DNA from: Polytrichum commune
Taxonomy: Eukaryota > Streptophyta > Polytrichopsida > Polytrichales > Polytrichaceae
NCBI GenBank assembly: GCA_950295325.1
Contig: OX485807.1
Location: 14,721,001-14,785,000, forward strand
Direction: 5' to 3'
Length of the DNA: 64,000 bases
Positions within the stretch are counted from its first letter, which is position 1. Each line of letters opens with the position of its first letter. The position numbers and the translations under genes were made by a program. The notes below the pieces were generated by a model. It ran no database searches and was not told where the DNA came from. It was given only the letters and a program-made list of their open reading frames with translations. Below, in pieces: positions 53,761 to 64,000 of this stretch.

Positions 53761-54940
53761 TTTTAAACCCATAAGATTTTTGGCTTCCATGACTACAAAT
53801 CAAACTCGTTTCATAAGACCCCATGACTCTACAACATCAACAGACCGCACCAGATCTCCAAACTTTTTGAGTATGCCTTTTAATTCTTACATTTCTTTTG
53901 AAGACAACATATAGTAGAAGGAAATTGATTCTGCACGAGTACATCAATTTCCTGTCATATATCTTGACAAAGACAACATTTCGCTGCATCTTTACAATTT
54001 CATTTCTATCCACAATGAATCCCACCCTCAAAACATATCATTTCCACTGTATTGTAAAACTTATCTCATCAACATCAGTTCTATAGCAATCATGACATTG
54101 GTAAGAGGAACACAAAGGTAAAACTAATGACATTGTCAGACTCAAACTTGTACTCAAACAATCACCACCTTGGGTTCCAAGAGAATTTCCCACAACTTGC
54201 AGACCAAAACACGAAAGCCAGTCTCTCAAGACTCATGATATTTTACATGACTATACATGATCAAAACCATCCGTATCCTCATATCTACTCAGTGTTGCAA
54301 GTATAAATTTACTAAGCAATCTAGGACTTCAAAAAGGTCACGTTGCACCAATCAACCGACCAATATGCGTCACTCAATCTGATTGAGGAGAACACTCATG
54401 CTTGCTTTTCCTCAGGAAGCTGGCAATTCTATCTATCTATTCGTCTGTCTAGAGAACAACCATTATATGAGATTTACAAAGGAGGAATGATAAATAAAGC
54501 AAAGCCAAAATGGATCCCAAAGTATCCAAAACTAGAGTATAGCAATTCCTATGGCCTGTCATCCAACCATCTCCTGACTTCACATGAAAACCCGTCAAAT
54601 TGAGCAACAACTTACCTTATCACTATTTCATCTTGCTTTTCACGACATTGGTGGGCACATGACTAAGGCGACAACACCATCATGCTTTTCCTTCCTCATA
54701 AACCCTGAACCCTAAATGCTCATACTTGATACAATGTGACCAGAGACTCTCCTATGCTCGCATCTTGACAGCAGGTAGAACGCGAAGGTATACTAACAGG
54801 GTGTTAGATTCTGCAAGTCTTCATCTATCTATCTATCTATCTATCTATAAGTGAGATGCATCATAATCATCATGTTCGCCTCATGTTGCTGTGAGCTTGA
54901 CAGCAAAAACACTGCAACAAAAACTCGGTATCAACAAAGT
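53761..54940. other. Region downstream of the bZIP gene
   Basis: The part next to 54940 should be the bZIP 3' UTR. It contains a (CTAT)n tract at about 54821-54849. No other gene is recognised. Confidence 0.45.
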
Positions 54941-55726
54941 CTACGAGGTGAAAGGCATGTCGGTGGAATCTGACAACCCGGCGCACGCTGTACCGTTGCT
55001 GCTGCCGTTCCATTTGAGAGGATCCAGATTCGGAGTGGTTGGCGGGAGCGGCAAGGACGATGTCGCCACTGCTGCCGTGGCTCCCGCCGTGTGGAAACAT
55101 GGGACATCTTTTACACACGGGATGCTCACGGTGTTCAAGCAATACCCTCCAGAGAGAGGCTGCACATCACACTCACCTGTAGCAGTTTTTGCAGGGTTTG
55201 CAGCACCACTCGGGCACTTATTTTGCGCCGGAAAATTGTTGACCTCCGCATCGATGCGGCCACGAAACTCGGACAAGAGCAAGCGTAATCGCACAACCTC
55301 GGCCTCGAGTGATACCTGCCCTTGCAGGCGTTTCACAAGCTGTTGGTTCAGGGCGCGCAGATGGTTCACTTGATCCTCGAGGTACGCGGTGTGCGCCTTC
55401 TTCTTCTCGCGGTACTTGCGCACAGCTTCCCGGTTGCCGAGGGGTCGTTTTTTGCCGTTTCTTGTCGTCTCTGACTTGTCAGCTGATGAGTCCTCCTCCC
55501 CCGTGGCAAAGAGCTGGGTGTGAGTGTGGTAGCATGTGTGGGTGTGTGTGTTGTCGGGCCCGGGTGGGTTGCACGTATGCGTGTGAGTGCACGTTTGTGT
55601 CGATCTCAGCATTTCATCGAGGAAGCTCTCCATCGAGCCTGTCATTGTTGGCGTCGACGGCAAGTCGCAGAGGTTGCACCCTGCAAACACATCGTGATCG
55701 GTAAACTCGAGCTCCGCGGTTTCCAT
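54941..55726 (-). CDS. F-group bZIP transcription factor with zinc-sensor motif (bZIP19/23-like), intronless CDS
   Basis: Relative of Arabidopsis bZIP19/bZIP23, nuclear activators of the zinc-deficiency response that bind zinc directly and are inactive when zinc-replete. The 261-residue frame starts at METAELEF. The zinc-sensor motif spans about residues 46-70: CTHTHTCNPPGPD, then THTHTCYHTHT, with Cys 46, 52 and 65 and a ladder of His. The basic region GNREAVRKYREKKK (about 97-110) keeps the Asn and Arg contact positions. A leucine zipper follows (AYLEDQVNHLRALNQQL and onward to about 155). The C-terminal third is Ser/Pro/Gly-rich. The upstream GTG and TTG codons are not used as starts here. 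The coding part has no intron, and the flanks suggest a separate, spliced leader. No defect is seen. Confidence 0.92.
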   Translation of the reverse strand: METAELEFTDHDVFAGCNLCDLPSTPTMTGSMESFLDEMLRSTQTCTHTHTCNPPGPDNTHTHTCYHTHTQLFATGEEDSSADKSETTRNGKKRPLGNREAVRKYREKKKAHTAYLEDQVNHLRALNQQLVKRLQGQVSLEAEVVRLRLLLSEFRGRIDAEVNNFPAQNKCPSGAANPAKTATGECDVQPLSGGYCLNTVSIPCVKDVPCFHTAGATAAVATSSLPLPPTTPNLDPLKWNGSSNGTACAGLSDSTDMPFTS

Positions 55727-58200
55727 TCGCAACACTGTGTGTGTGTGCGCTCTTCGTCCTCAACTTCTGTTGAAAGAGAAAGACAAACCCCTCCTGAGGT
55801 TGCGCAAATTGACAAGGAAGTTTCGTTAATGATATTACTGAAATACACCAAAAATTTGATTGCACAAGAAACTGCACCACCCATGAGGTGAGGAGATACA
55901 AGAAGGGGAATAATGACAAACAAGAGGTCCAAGGATTGTATTGGAAGGGAAGAAGAATTGCACTAGCAAGAAAAAACCCAAGCTTAGACCCAAGGATTGC
56001 TCACAGTAAGGGAGGGTGTAAGAGCGTCATGTGGAACGGAGTGGAAAAAAGTGATTGGAAAGTCTTGAGAAAGCTCGGCAACTTCACAGACAGAGTTTGG
56101 GAAGATAAGAAAAATACAACCACTTCACTTGGGGCACTTGAAACAAAGATAAAGGAAGATTCACTTACACCCGACACCTAACCCTACCCCTGCATGCCTA
56201 TGAGGATCCAAAATCCATGCAATTCCAAGATGATCTCAAGGGATCAATCAACTCTGAAGAAGACTACAGAGAGATCCAAATCTTGCTAAACAAAATACTT
56301 GTAAGAGCTGCACCACGATTTGGATGTTGTATCTTCAGAAGATTGGTGGACTTAGAGACTGATGTCACTGTCCGAGTTCCATAAAGGCCAGACTTGGTCA
56401 CGAACAGGATTGGACAAACTTATAGGTTCTCTGTACTAGAAATCCATCTAAAATACTTTTCTCTACTTCAAGCACTGGAGGTGTTGTCACTCATGCTCCT
56501 TAATAAAAACCACAAAAAGTTATCTTCTAATTTTTAAAATCCAGGACAGAAATTGGAATTTATCAGGCTAGGAACACTCCAGATATGTGACGAAAGTCGG
56601 CAAACTAACCTATGAATGAGTAAATATAGCGCAGATACTATGAGCGAAGCTCCCACCAAAATCTTCACAATTCAGTTGTAGAAACCCTCACTCTAGTTAC
56701 TGGTAGTATTGATTTTAACTTGATGCTCCCTGAATAATGATAGCAGACCCGTCCAGGAAGAAAGATGGTGGGATACCAATTCAGATGGTGTAGTTTCTGC
56801 TACTAACTCTAAATACTCAAAACCCTAAAGCTTGATCAAAGGTCAAGAAAAACCAGCGACTTAACCTACCAAATGAGTCATGATTTGAGGAATATTGTTC
56901 ACGATGCTCCTCTTCATAAAATTATGGGAAGCTGACTTTAGAGACTTCAAATCAATTGTCTGATGATACCTAGAAAAGATGATAGCGCCTGAAACTGAGA
57001 AGAAATCCAAAGTAAGTAGATTCTGCTACAATCTCCGGATATCAGAAACCAATCTACTCATGTTGAGTTTGTTCAGTTCACAATTTCAGTCGAAGATCCA
57101 CAACAATGTGCTACAGAAGCATTCCAGGCTCAAAACCTCACAAATGAGAGGAATACTGCAACAATTCACTGCTACCAACACAGACAGCAGCTGCAGCAGC
57201 TCTATGGCAGATTAGAACTAATACCACAAAAATGTTCGCCGCCTGATTTGCAATGCTTGACACCTGAGTGATAGGCTGGAGATAAGTTTGCCGTTGAGTC
57301 AAATGAAACAGCGGTAGGAAGCGAAGCTTGGATTCAAGGTCTGCATCCTTACTACCAAAAAAGATGCACAGCTCCTCTGCAACCCAAAACAAAAATTAGA
57401 AGCAGATCTTCCAAAACCCTAGTAACAAATGCATCGCCATAGTACCATATCCACATGTGGAGTGCTGAAGCAGAGCCATAGTAACACATAAGATAGAAAT
57501 GTTGCTCATTACGTTCGGTCCATAACGTCACGAACGCAAGCAAGAACTGAAGAAATGTACTACACAAACACATCCATGCTCATAACCTAAATGCGAGCAA
57601 GTAGCAAGCTTGCATAAGCTTTCAGGGAAGTTAAAATTAGTACCAAGAATGCGGTATGAGCTTCAGGTAAAATGCTTGATTCCTTTCCCTGACGAAAGAG
57701 AGTCTTCCTTTGAGCTGCAAAATTGAAGCTACAAAAGGAGTGAGCACTGCCTAACTGACACAAATACCCCAACACAGGGTTTTTCTTCTCCAAAAACCTC
57801 AACCCTAGTATAAACATAAACCCCTAACTCACATCACCGATTTACGTGATAATGAAAGCTGGCAACCAAAAAAAAGACGGCCACAACATCACACGCGAAT
57901 GATAATCACATGTAATTGACATCTTGTTTTAAGAATCACACCGATGCATGCTCGGAATGTAGAATTGACATAAATCGCGACCAAATTCACTAGTACCAAA
58001 ACATCATAGGCAAAGTAAAACATGGGAAATAAAGTAGTACCATGAGAAAGATTTGATGATAGCTTTATTGATTGCAATGCTTTGATGATTTGAGGAAGCT
58101 CAGAGGGAGTGAGTGAGCTGAAGTTGTTGAGGTTGTTCTAGTGTGAAGCCAAGAGTGGAAGAAGCAGGTGAAATTCGAAACCCTCGCTTGAAACAATAAA
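55727..58200 (-). promoter_or_regulatory. Upstream region and probable spliced 5' leader of the bZIP gene
   Basis: No protein-coding exon is recognised. At the far end, on the minus strand, 58195-58041 is a CT-rich, plant-leader-like stretch ending TTTCTCATG followed by GTACTA, a possible donor. Related bZIP genes can carry 5' UTR introns, so a leader intron of up to about 2 kb is plausible but unproven. A microsatellite-like GTGT tract lies at the CDS edge near 55738-55746. Confidence 0.35.
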
Positions 58201-60971
58201 TTGTTGTTATCGCTTAACGTGCGAATAATGAGTGGTAATAGTGCACCGAGGGAAGACGGATTCGGCAACGGCAGCAAACATTCCATGCTCGAAGAGAAGG
58301 AGATGGAGAATCTTGCAACAATTCATTCGCGACGGAGGCTTCGGAGGAGCCGGAGGCTGAAAATGAAGCGACGCTCTTTCGTAAATTTTAAAAAGAAGGA
58401 ATCAATAAGGTAGTATGTTGGCGGAGGGGGGGGTTCCTTATGTGGTCACTCTTCTTAATTGGACACTTCTTCATATTATTTGAGTGGTATATGGCAAGGC
58501 TTGTAGTCAAGAACAAATATCCAAAAGACACATGTTACTATGAGATTGGACTAAACGTTCCCAATATAGTAACCATTTTAGATTTCCTATTTTTTCACAA
58601 TTGGGAGCGTTGGCTTGCATGTTCACTTTTAGAGAGAGAGAATTTTCAGTTCAAACTTCTTACTACTTTTGCATCTCATCTCCAATTTATAGAACTCGAT
58701 ATGAGAATCTTTGCGATTTGCAGTTGCTTATTGGATGAGCATATTCCCAAGCCACTCCACTAGCATAAAAACATTTGCAGAGCTGGAAGTGCACACAATA
58801 GGGGCACATACCCTATTGTGTGCACATCCAACTTCACAAACATTTTTGACCATTGGATTAGCATGACAATCATCCCATTCAATGTAATATCGCGAATTGT
58901 GTACATTGTCACTTCAAGTTTCAGAACCAAAGTAGAGATGCAAAACTCATAAGAAGTCAACACTAAAGATTCCCTTTTTCTTAACCTCATAACTCCAAAT
59001 AATAACCCACATTACTTCAAATTTTGACCCACACTACAATGAACTAAAGCATAAGCAATGATTTGATAGCACATTTCACTAAATGCTTACCCTTTATTTG
59101 CTAGTGGAACACGGGAGGGGTTTAAAACACATTTGGTATATAAACTATGAGATTAAACTATGATTTCAACTTGGTGGGGAAATATATGTTTGGACCAAAA
59201 GAAGAAGATGACTACCTCCACCGAATTGGATGTATGAAGGTGATTGTGTTGTGGATAAAAATTCCATGGGCTATAACATATGAAGGTACAAAAATGCACC
59301 TCACAAAAAAGCATGCACCTTCACCTGAAATTATAGGAAGGGCATGGACTTGGCTATTGGGAGGGGTTCACACCAACTTCCAAGATTTCAACCTACAAAA
59401 CATGGACGCCCATGTCCCCAAGCAAGATGGCCTTTGGGGTTAAGTTCCATGAGCGAGGTGGCAAGCATTTTTAGTGCCCACAACTTCCCCCATCCATGCC
59501 CTTGCAACCTCTTGGGGATGATTTCCACAAGAGGAGGTGAGCAACTATGCAATGTGCATTTTCTTGTCATTGAAATCCATTCAAGTGTTACAAACAATCA
59601 TCTTTTCATTTTACCTCTAGCTATCTTGCAATCAAGACTCTTCATTCGAAAGGTGAATTTAAGGAGCTTCATATTTTAAGAATGAGAATCTTTTAAGGCT
59701 TTGAGCCTTTAATGAGCACATCCTCACCTGTGAAGCCAAAAAAGTGTTTTGGCCTTGCTGCTCAATTTGCTCCATGGTACTTGACCCTTACAGTACCTCG
59801 GGGGCATATTCGTGAAGCATGTTCGTAAATGCTAAACCCTTTCACCAATTTTATAGTATTTGTGTATTCTCAATTCCTATTGAAAGAAATGCAATCTCAG
59901 TTGAAAGGGATCCACATTATTCAATGTGAGTGTCAATGAGTACAACCTTCCAAGACAACAAGATATCTAGTCTCAAGCAAATCGCCGTATCACAATGTAC
60001 AATGCCAAAAGAAAGTACACACAAGAAGTCCATTCAAGCCTCCACAAGCATTTACAGATTGATCAATTAACTTGCAGAAGTGCAGGTACTTGTCTTGGTA
60101 ATGTGTGCACTCCTATGCAAATTTATCGCTATAAATCTTTTGTGTGCATTTCAAGACGAAATGCAAACCGCAATCCTCTTATTTCCGTACAAGGTAACAT
60201 GTATAATATTTGGGCATACAAAATTTGGTCCTATTCTATTGATACTCTGTCTGCAAAGATATAATCTCTACAGTGATCTACTCAGGAACTACGAATGTGT
60301 TATCTGAAACTCTTCTTTGCTTGTAATGACCTTGTTCTTTGGGAGCATGCAAAAGCTATGCCAAAAAAATTATCTGGTCTCCCAAAAAAGTCTAGTGGAT
60401 TTTAATAATATTACATTCAATTAGAGATGAAACACACAGGACAGTTGCAGGTTTAGGTCTACCAATACCTGGAAATGGATGTGACAACTCACACGGTACA
60501 TGGCCTCCTCAAGAGAGCAAAGAGAACACTATCAAATTTAATTTATGGAACAGAGGCATCCAAGAACTGCCAAAACGAGTGGTTGGACTAGTACATGAGC
60601 ACGGCAATGGCATGATAAAAAAGGGGCGCTTGTGCGCCAGTCTCTATCCATGAGCACACACACCGTCACCATCCAAGTCGCATGTGTCTGGCAAACGAAC
60701 ATGTGCCCCCACATGTGCGCTCCGATTGCCATGCACATCCTACCATTTTCGTCAAACTTGTATTTACACTCTTCTCAGGCCTCCTCCTGGCCTCCCTAAT
60801 CTGCCTAGCCACCTAGAATCCAGCCTGCTACACTACCACTCTGGCTGTGGTGTTGGAAGTATCAATGTAGTCAAGTCAGTCTGCATTCTCTAAAAACCCG
60901 CACCCGTTTCAATTACATCATCACTTCTACATTCTCTTCAAGATAAGAGAAACTGAAAATAACTGAGCCGG
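58201..60971. other. Unassigned intergenic sequence upstream of bZIP and downstream of the GIP1-like gene
   Basis: A basic 61-codon frame (58228-58413, +, starting MSGNSAPREDGFGNGS) faces away from the bZIP leader. It has no known domain and could be chance or the first exon of an unrecognised gene. About 58440-58600 contains repeat R6 (TTATTTGAGTGGTATATGGC). The last few hundred bases before 60972 are probably the 3' UTR of the GIP1-like gene. Confidence 0.4.
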
Positions 60972-63900
60972 TTAGTAATTTGGGTTCCACGTCTGTTGTG
61001 TGCGCTGGGGTTGCTGCTGGTACCCTCCCGCTTGCGCATTTCCAGCCCCTCCTCCCATTCCCTGGGGCTGTTGGAGCATCTGGTGGCTGGGAGCTGGGCC
61101 CGACTGCTGTGAAGGATGGTACAGGTTCCCATACCCAGCACCAGGGTGTGTGTGCCCATGTGTGGGCTGCTGGGAATGTGTATAACCGCTGTGTTGGCCT
61201 TGCCCGCCCAGGTTGTAGTACGAATTTGTCTGCATGCCTCCTGAGGGAACCATGTCCCTGGGAAGGGCTTGCTGAATCCACACTGTGGAGCCCTCTCCTT
61301 GCTGTAGCACAACCAACCCATCATATCAGAATTGCTACAACCCATGGCATACCCTGCATATAGTCACAACAGGAAATTGCAACCCTACGACAGCCACATA
61401 ATCACTACACTTCAACATGCGTTGAAGAAAATCTGGCTCACTCTCCACTATTCATAGCCTTTTCTAATAATCTATGTCTACTACAGGTGCCCATTATGCC
61501 TGCTCATAAATCCCGTTTTTCTATAGACAAGCAACAAATCTCAGAAGTACCTGCAAATCCAGACACAACCTCAAACCCCTCAGGGCCTCAAATTTCCATC
61601 CAAACTGCCATTTCTGACCTAGGTGATCGAACATCCTTAACTTAAGTCTACTAACTATACATTACCTGCTGGCCTGGTATGTATAGGGTGTTATCCTTGT
61701 AGTGAGTGGTGTTCACATCCTCATATCCTGCAGTATTTCCACCTGTTACTGCTGGGTTTGTGGCATATCCTGAAGGTGCTGTGGTATAGCCCCCATAACC
61801 TACTCCCGCTGCAGAATGTGCCACGTTCCCGGCAGCAGTCCCGGGTTTGTACTGGGGCAATGGATACTTCACAGCTGCTGCTCCGCCTGTTGGATACGAC
61901 GATGCTGCTGCCGGAGTAAAACTGGACCCTGTTGGAGGCTGTGCATACCCACTGCTATTCGGGTTGTAGCTATGGTGATATGGAGGTTGCAAATATGGGT
62001 ACGTTGGCGGCACATACTGGTACCCCATAAAGTTCCCAAAGTGCCCAAGAGGTGGCTGGGTTGGGTAATGCATTGGCACAGCTTGTTGTTGAGGGATGGC
62101 TTGGGCTGCCTGTTGCACATTGCTTCCTGGTTGCGAGGTTTGTGCACCACTAGCTGCGGAAGCTGTTAGCATTGGATTCACTCCCTGCAAGTACACAAAA
62201 TTCCATAAACAACTTATCTTACACAGCCCCTTATTTTCAACTCACAACCAACAACCTTATTGTACTCTTACCAATTATCACAAATAAAATATGAAGAACC
62301 TGCCATGAAATATATGCCAGAACTGTAACTCTTGGTCAGAAATTGTACCTCTTGGGAAGATGGAAGAGTAGGGCCGGTCATCAGACCCATGTTGCCACTG
62401 TACTTGCTTGATGTGTTGGAACTGGGATGTGAAAAATATCGACTATCCCCATCTGTTCCAGGCCGGAATGCTGATGTGTAATAACTTGTCGTTGGGTCTG
62501 AGTATGGCTGCTACAAACCATCATCCCGTGTTAGTATGCCATACAGCTGGACACAAATACACCACCTTCTCCCTGCCCACTATCAGCCCTCCCGACATTT
62601 ACCCAAAAACCACTCAATTCCTCAACAATGTTAGCAGGATCTGCCCCTACACTCAACCCACTCTGCATTTCACAAAACCTCCAACCTCTTTATCTGCCAG
62701 AGTTCCGAAACTTTACCATCAAGCTTGGAATCCTCGAAACATCCTGCTGTTGTGGCTCCGCTTGCTCGTAGCTGTATTGAGCACCAGGAATCTGTGGCAT
62801 CAACCCAAACCCTGGGTAGTTTGACACTCCCAAGAAAGGATAGTGAGGGCTCTGCTGCACCACTGGCTCTGCCTTAGCCAGTTGCTCCAATGGTGGAGCC
62901 ACTGAAGCCGGGTGAACCACGGAAGGGGCTTCCATGCTACTACTCAAGCTATCCGCAGAAGCTGCCGCTTGCTGATGTCCGTAAGGCTGCGCCAACTCCA
63001 CAGGGGCTTCCACACTGTCCACACCACCCGATCACCCACACTTAAACCAACCACCTTACCACTGCATGCCTCTACAAATTCTCAACCATCTTTTCATATC
63101 ATCATCCTACATGGATTGCACTATCATATCCTTACACAAACATGTACACACTCATCCTTCTACTCATTATCACTGACACCACAAATCACCTCGATGAACT
63201 GGGCTGCTCCACAGGGATCTCCTCTGCAGGGACACTCTCCGCATGAGTCCCCGAACTCTTCTCTACCTCCTCCATGCCGAAGCTCGTTCCAAAACTTGTT
63301 CGAAAATCTGCTCCAAAACTGCCAAAACTCAACTGTGTTCTGTCTGCTTCCGGCACTCGCAGATGATTGGGAATGATCACTGGCTCGTTATCCTGCATGT
63401 TTAACGTGTGCATTGCTTGTTCCAACATAGACGAGTCTCTTGTACTCCTTGCTTGACCTGAGCTCTCTGTGCTCCCTCCCACCGTGCCTTGCATTGAACC
63501 TTTCGGCTTCCACTCTAGACCTACTCCTGCTGCACCTGCCACATCACAACTTCCACATCTTTACTTTCTATCTTCTCACTCACCCCATCAATGTCCACTC
63601 ACCATTTCTGCCTCCTACCTATTCACCCTAATCTCTGCAAGATTTGTCAACAAACCTCACCACACCCCATCCTCCATGCATCATACCTTTCTGTGTGCCA
63701 ACTGGTTGTTGTTGAGATGCATACATGGGTCGCCCATTGAACTGACTTCCACCCAGTACAGTTCGTCCTCCGCCTTGGAGTGATTGAGGACTGGGCGACG
63801 TGCCTGCTTCCATGTTCACCGCAGCTTCATCCAGTGCCGCATCTGTGATTGAGGGTGGTGAAATAGAAAGAGGAGAAGGGGGTCTGATGCTCTCGTCCTC

Positions 63901-64000
63901 CAGTTCCCCTTCCACACTACTTGATTCTGTCGCTGTCGCCATAGGGATGGATTGTGTTGGAAGTGACTGTTGAGATGGACTGCTTGATGCCAACCCTATC
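60972..64000 (-). CDS. GBF-interacting protein 1-like protein, 3' part (N-terminus beyond window)
   Basis: Plant-specific low-complexity protein related to GBF-interacting protein 1 (GIP1), a nuclear protein reported to enhance G-box factor DNA binding. Six exons lie in the window on the minus strand: 64000-63687 (partial), 63535-63190, 63014-62717, 62510-62349, 62184-61666 and 61301-60972. They give about 656 in-frame residues with consistent phases. Family signatures are VGTQKGAAGVGLEWKPKG, VIIPNHLRVPEADRTQLSFG, a long Pro/Tyr/Gln-rich middle (PPTYPYLQPPYHHSYNP) and the end QQPQRTQQTWNPNY. The N-terminal DUF1296/GIP1_N domain would lie to the right of the window, so it cannot be checked. 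No break is visible. Confidence 0.87.

Noticed and set aside
54870-55373. Long plus-strand open frames over the bZIP gene
   Set aside because: These are antisense shadows of the GC-rich bZIP coding sequence.
60980-62169. Several plus-strand open frames over the GIP1-like gene
   Set aside because: They are antisense shadows of low-complexity Pro/Gln-rich exons. The minus-strand frames splice consistently and carry family motifs.
1-64000. LTR retrotransposon or other capsid-bearing element
   Set aside because: I saw no long direct terminal repeats and no recognisable gag, protease, integrase or envelope motifs. The only retroelement traces are LINE 3' fragments and SINE-like repeats.

Overview
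This is plant nuclear DNA. The genes have short GT-AG introns (165-1400 bp), CT-rich leaders, plant telomere-type repeat units and plant-specific families: an F-group bZIP with the zinc-sensor motif, a BAT1-type amino acid permease and a GBF-interacting protein 1-like protein. About five genes in 64 kb, modest introns and many small, decayed transposons would suit a seed-free land plant such as a bryophyte, lycophyte or fern. That placement is an inference; nothing here fixes the species.

Layout. 1-9.6 kb holds no convincing gene, only small DNA transposons (MITEs), simple repeats and unassigned sequence. A minisatellite at 9.66-10.50 kb runs into the 5' end of a complete 10-exon MECR-type enoyl-ACP/CoA reductase gene (+, 10666-15464), whose first intron carries a second, unrelated tandem repeat. 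It converges on the first of two tandem BAT1/GABA-permease-like paralogues (A, -, 21276-16396; B, -, 36320-30724). Both paralogues have nine exons with matching phases and the same 19-nt microexon. About 9.4 kb of repeat-rich DNA separates them. From 37.5 to 54 kb there is no recognisable host gene. It is a graveyard of Harbinger-like, hAT-like and CACTA/TA-type MITEs, a tRNA-type SINE and LINE 3' fragments, several nested so that target-site duplications and empty sites can be read directly. An intronless zinc-sensor bZIP gene (-, 55726-54941) follows, with a long upstream region. The 3' part of a GIP1-like gene (-, 64000-60972) runs off the right edge, so its N-terminal domain lies outside the window.

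The genes do not form one pathway: mitochondrial fatty acid synthesis, amino acid/GABA transport, zinc-deficiency transcription and a transcription co-activator-like protein. The most informative features are structural: a repeat junction exactly at a splice donor in paralogue B, four hAT-like MITE copies with clear 8-bp duplications (one inside a Harbinger-like terminal repeat), and tandem repeats flanking and inside the MECR gene. I found no long transposase or polymerase reading frame, no recognisable LTR element, no CRISPR array, and no confident tRNA or rRNA gene. No undescribed multi-gene system is evident. All splice coordinates were derived by eye from reading frame, GT-AG sites and paralogue comparison, and may be off by a few bases.
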